Shown here piece after piece: positions 62,411 through 64,000 of a stretch of DNA of 64,000 bases. The position numbers were made by a program, and so were the translations under genes. The notes beneath the pieces are model-generated. The model was not told where the DNA came from and did not search any database. It saw only the letters and a list, made by a program, of their open reading frames with translations. Position 1 is the first letter of the stretch. Each line of letters opens with the position of its first letter. The DNA comes from Pseudomonadota bacterium (GTDB lineage Bacteria; Desulfobacterota; Desulfobacteria; Desulfobacterales; RPRI01), in NCBI GenBank assembly GCA_018817425.1, contig JAHITX010000007.1, positions 108,862 to 172,861 on the forward strand, read 5' to 3'.

Positions 62411-63772
62411 TCACCTTCCTTTCTTGAGTAAGGTTGTCAAGTTGATATCTTCAGGACTGAAGCCCACGAATAGTTTTGCACATGGCATCCACATCTGGGT
62501 CGTATGATCTGCCTGGAGGTCATAATACCAGGTAGAGGTGTATGGTGTCACCGGCTTTTGTTGATCACCATTTATATATTCCAGACGTCCGTATATATGG
62601 AATAGTCCTTTCCATAGTTTCATCTGTCGATCATATATATCCGTTGCCGCAATTCCGCCTCCACTAAAAATATAAGGCCAGATCGGAATATATACTACCC
62701 TCTTTCCATAAACATGTTTGAACCTCGGAATAGCCTCTACAACGTCCACCGGCATTATGACCCAACCTATCCGGGCAAATTTTTTACCCACATCAAACTG
62801 TATTCCATCAGCGGGCTTTCTTTTTTCATCGTACGTTGGTATCCTCGGCTTGCCATTATTATCGTACGTGTTGTTAGTAGTGGATTCTGATACCAGTAAA
62901 TACTTTTTACCTATAAGCTTAAGGTCCCAATCTGAATATGGCTCCTGGAAGCCATCGCCATCACCATAGATCAGATCTGCCCCTGCTATGTTATCCTGCC
63001 AGGTGGTGGCGCTTGTCCGCATTGTCCTTTTGAAGGCAGGAAGATAGGCAAATCCCGTGTCATAATCCTTCGCAGAGTCATAATACCTCACGGTAAACTG
63101 CCCCAACCCTGCAATCTCCCTGGGATAAGTTGCTACCGTAATCCTTTTGATCAAGATATTCTCATAACCCGGAATTGTCCCCAATGGTGGTTCTATTGTT
63201 CTACCGCTACACCTCACATACATATGCTCCTGTCCGACTGACTTATAAACCTCTCCTTTGGAATTTATATACCACATATGAACCGGACGATGAATATACG
63301 AATCCCATACACGTCCGTATTGATAATTACCCATTGCCTCCAAACCGTTCTTTGCCCAGGCAAAGGGGATACCACCCGGCCATGGAGTACCTATCTTTTC
63401 ATAGTAAACTGCTCCATTATTATTCATTACAGCCTTGCCCCGGTTCCTTTCAGTTGCCTCCTTGAAGGCTTTTGGATACAATTTATCAGGCGACAGTTGG
63501 GTTCCCATTTTCAGAACCATTCCCCTTTTTACATTTACATACATAGCCGCAGTAATATATTCCTTGACCAAATCCACATTGTTCTTGTCAATCAGATCAC
63601 CGATCTTCACCTTTCCGCCGGTCAGATCCTCAATTGTGGGAAGTGCAGCCTTTCCTTCGACCACATCCTTTATGGATGGTATATCTGCTCCTATAAGTGC
63701 CCCTGGTAAGAGAAGTGTAAAAATAAAGGCAATTAATACTATTGCCAAATTAACTGTTTTATAAATTTTCAT
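62411..63772 (-). CDS. DUF1329 outer-membrane/periplasmic protein
   Basis: 453 aa. Signal peptide (VNLAIVLIAFIFTLLLPGALIGA) then the DUF1329 fold with AVYYEKIGTPWPGGIPFAWA, RVWDSYIHRPVHMWYINSKG and the closing YYDLQADHTTQMWMPCAKLF. DUF1329 proteins are LolB-like and almost always accompany DUF1302; both are linked to uptake or export of hydrophobic substrates such as steroids or alkane-derived acids with RND transporters. AGGAGG is 11 bases before the start. 23 bases downstream of the DUF1302 fragment. Confidence 0.88.
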   Translation of the reverse strand: MKIYKTVNLAIVLIAFIFTLLLPGALIGADIPSIKDVVEGKAALPTIEDLTGGKVKIGDLIDKNNVDLVKEYITAAMYVNVKRGMVLKMGTQLSPDKLYPKAFKEATERNRGKAVMNNNGAVYYEKIGTPWPGGIPFAWAKNGLEAMGNYQYGRVWDSYIHRPVHMWYINSKGEVYKSVGQEHMYVRCSGRTIEPPLGTIPGYENILIKRITVATYPREIAGLGQFTVRYYDSAKDYDTGFAYLPAFKRTMRTSATTWQDNIAGADLIYGDGDGFQEPYSDWDLKLIGKKYLLVSESTTNNTYDNNGKPRIPTYDEKRKPADGIQFDVGKKFARIGWVIMPVDVVEAIPRFKHVYGKRVVYIPIWPYIFSGGGIAATDIYDRQMKLWKGLFHIYGRLEYINGDQQKPVTPYTSTWYYDLQADHTTQMWMPCAKLFVGFSPEDINLTTLLKKGR

Positions 63773-63795
63773 AGCAAATCATCCTCCTTTTATGT

Positions 63796-64000
63796 TCAGA
63801 ATTGATAAGTTATTCTGCCGAAGACTTCATTAGCCCAATCTAAGGACCCATACCTGCTTGGCCTTGTTTCTTCTCCTCCCAGGATCACTCCGTAAATATC
63901 AAAAATCCAGTGATTACCATATATATACTTAAAACCAGGACGAAACATACTGCACCCGTCTAAGTCATAAAGCGCCGTCAATGAAAGCTTAACGTCATTA
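63796..64000 (-). CDS. DUF1302-like outer-membrane protein, C-terminal part (runs off right edge)
   Basis: Only the last ~67 residues are in the window: DVKLSLTALYDLDGCSMFRP, YIYGNHWIFDIYGVILGG and SLDWANEVFGRITYQF, with the terminal Phe and alternating strands of an outer-membrane barrel. The DUF1302 assignment rests mainly on the DUF1329 gene 23 bases downstream. Confidence 0.7.
   Translation of the reverse strand, partial: NDVKLSLTALYDLDGCSMFRPGFKYIYGNHWIFDIYGVILGGEETRPSRYGSLDWANEVFGRITYQF

Overview
The window reads as a chromosomal segment of an anaerobic deltaproteobacterium, most likely a member of the Desulfobacterales (Desulfobacterota). This is inferred from gene content: a DUF39-type homocysteine biosynthesis protein, selA, a purH split into two genes, a NapH/NosR-like polyferredoxin, a DUF1302/DUF1329 outer-membrane pair beside an acyl-CoA ligase, abundant intergenic hairpin repeats and moderate-to-low GC. 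No rRNA, tRNA, CRISPR array or intact prophage was recognised.

Layout. 1-3.7 kb: the start of an exported repeat protein, a PiT-type phosphate transporter and an IS21 transposase remnant. 3.6-7.8 kb (minus): an apparent operon of a Cys-rich protein, a TonB-dependent receptor, an exported protein, a polyferredoxin and a small Cys-rich membrane protein, which looks like redox-linked uptake of an unknown ligand. 7.8-10.3 kb: hydrolase, phosphoesterase-TPR protein and SUI1/YciH. 10.3-14 kb: a worn region of palindromic repeats, an HTH fragment, a DUF4124 lipo/exported protein, an orphan radical SAM protein and a decayed IS66 transposase.

14-19.7 kb (minus) is a defence island: a compact zinc-hook SMC/Rad50-like ATPase, a small partner, a PD-(D/E)XK nuclease and a DNA methyltransferase packed in one operon, with a DUF433/DUF5615 toxin-antitoxin pair upstream. 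The ATPase/partner/nuclease trio resembles ABC-three-component (Lamassu-type) systems, but the attached methyltransferase and the gene order are unusual. This is one of the two most interesting loci.

19.9-38.6 kb is core genome: thpR-recA-alaS, homocysteine synthesis, an M23 peptidase, the split purH pair, an HD protein, an MBL/DHS-like/gmhA block bracketed by hairpin repeats, a degenerate GGDEF-TPR protein and selA on the minus strand, then rfbB, pyrF and a GspA/ExeA-like ATPase with a SPOR domain on the plus strand.

38.6-56 kb is accessory: a secreted GH31 enzyme with a CBM20-like tail, a phosphoesterase, an Orn/Lys/Arg decarboxylase, a C69 dipeptidase fused in sequence to a truncated SRPBCC gene, a set of orphan small proteins and lipoproteins, and a two-gene cassette (1126 aa and 573 aa) bracketed by direct repeats. 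The 573-aa protein begins like the P47/TULIP proteins of botulinum OrfX loci; its partner combines a beta-rich front half with a helical, hydrophobic back half. This cassette is the second main candidate for an undescribed system. One of its flanking repeats has been invaded by a palindromic element that also occurs at 10.5 kb.

56-64 kb: an AsmA-family protein with a strong terminator, a transposase remnant, and a catabolic/uptake cluster (amidohydrolase, AMP-forming acyl-CoA ligase, DUF1329, partial DUF1302) that runs off the right edge.
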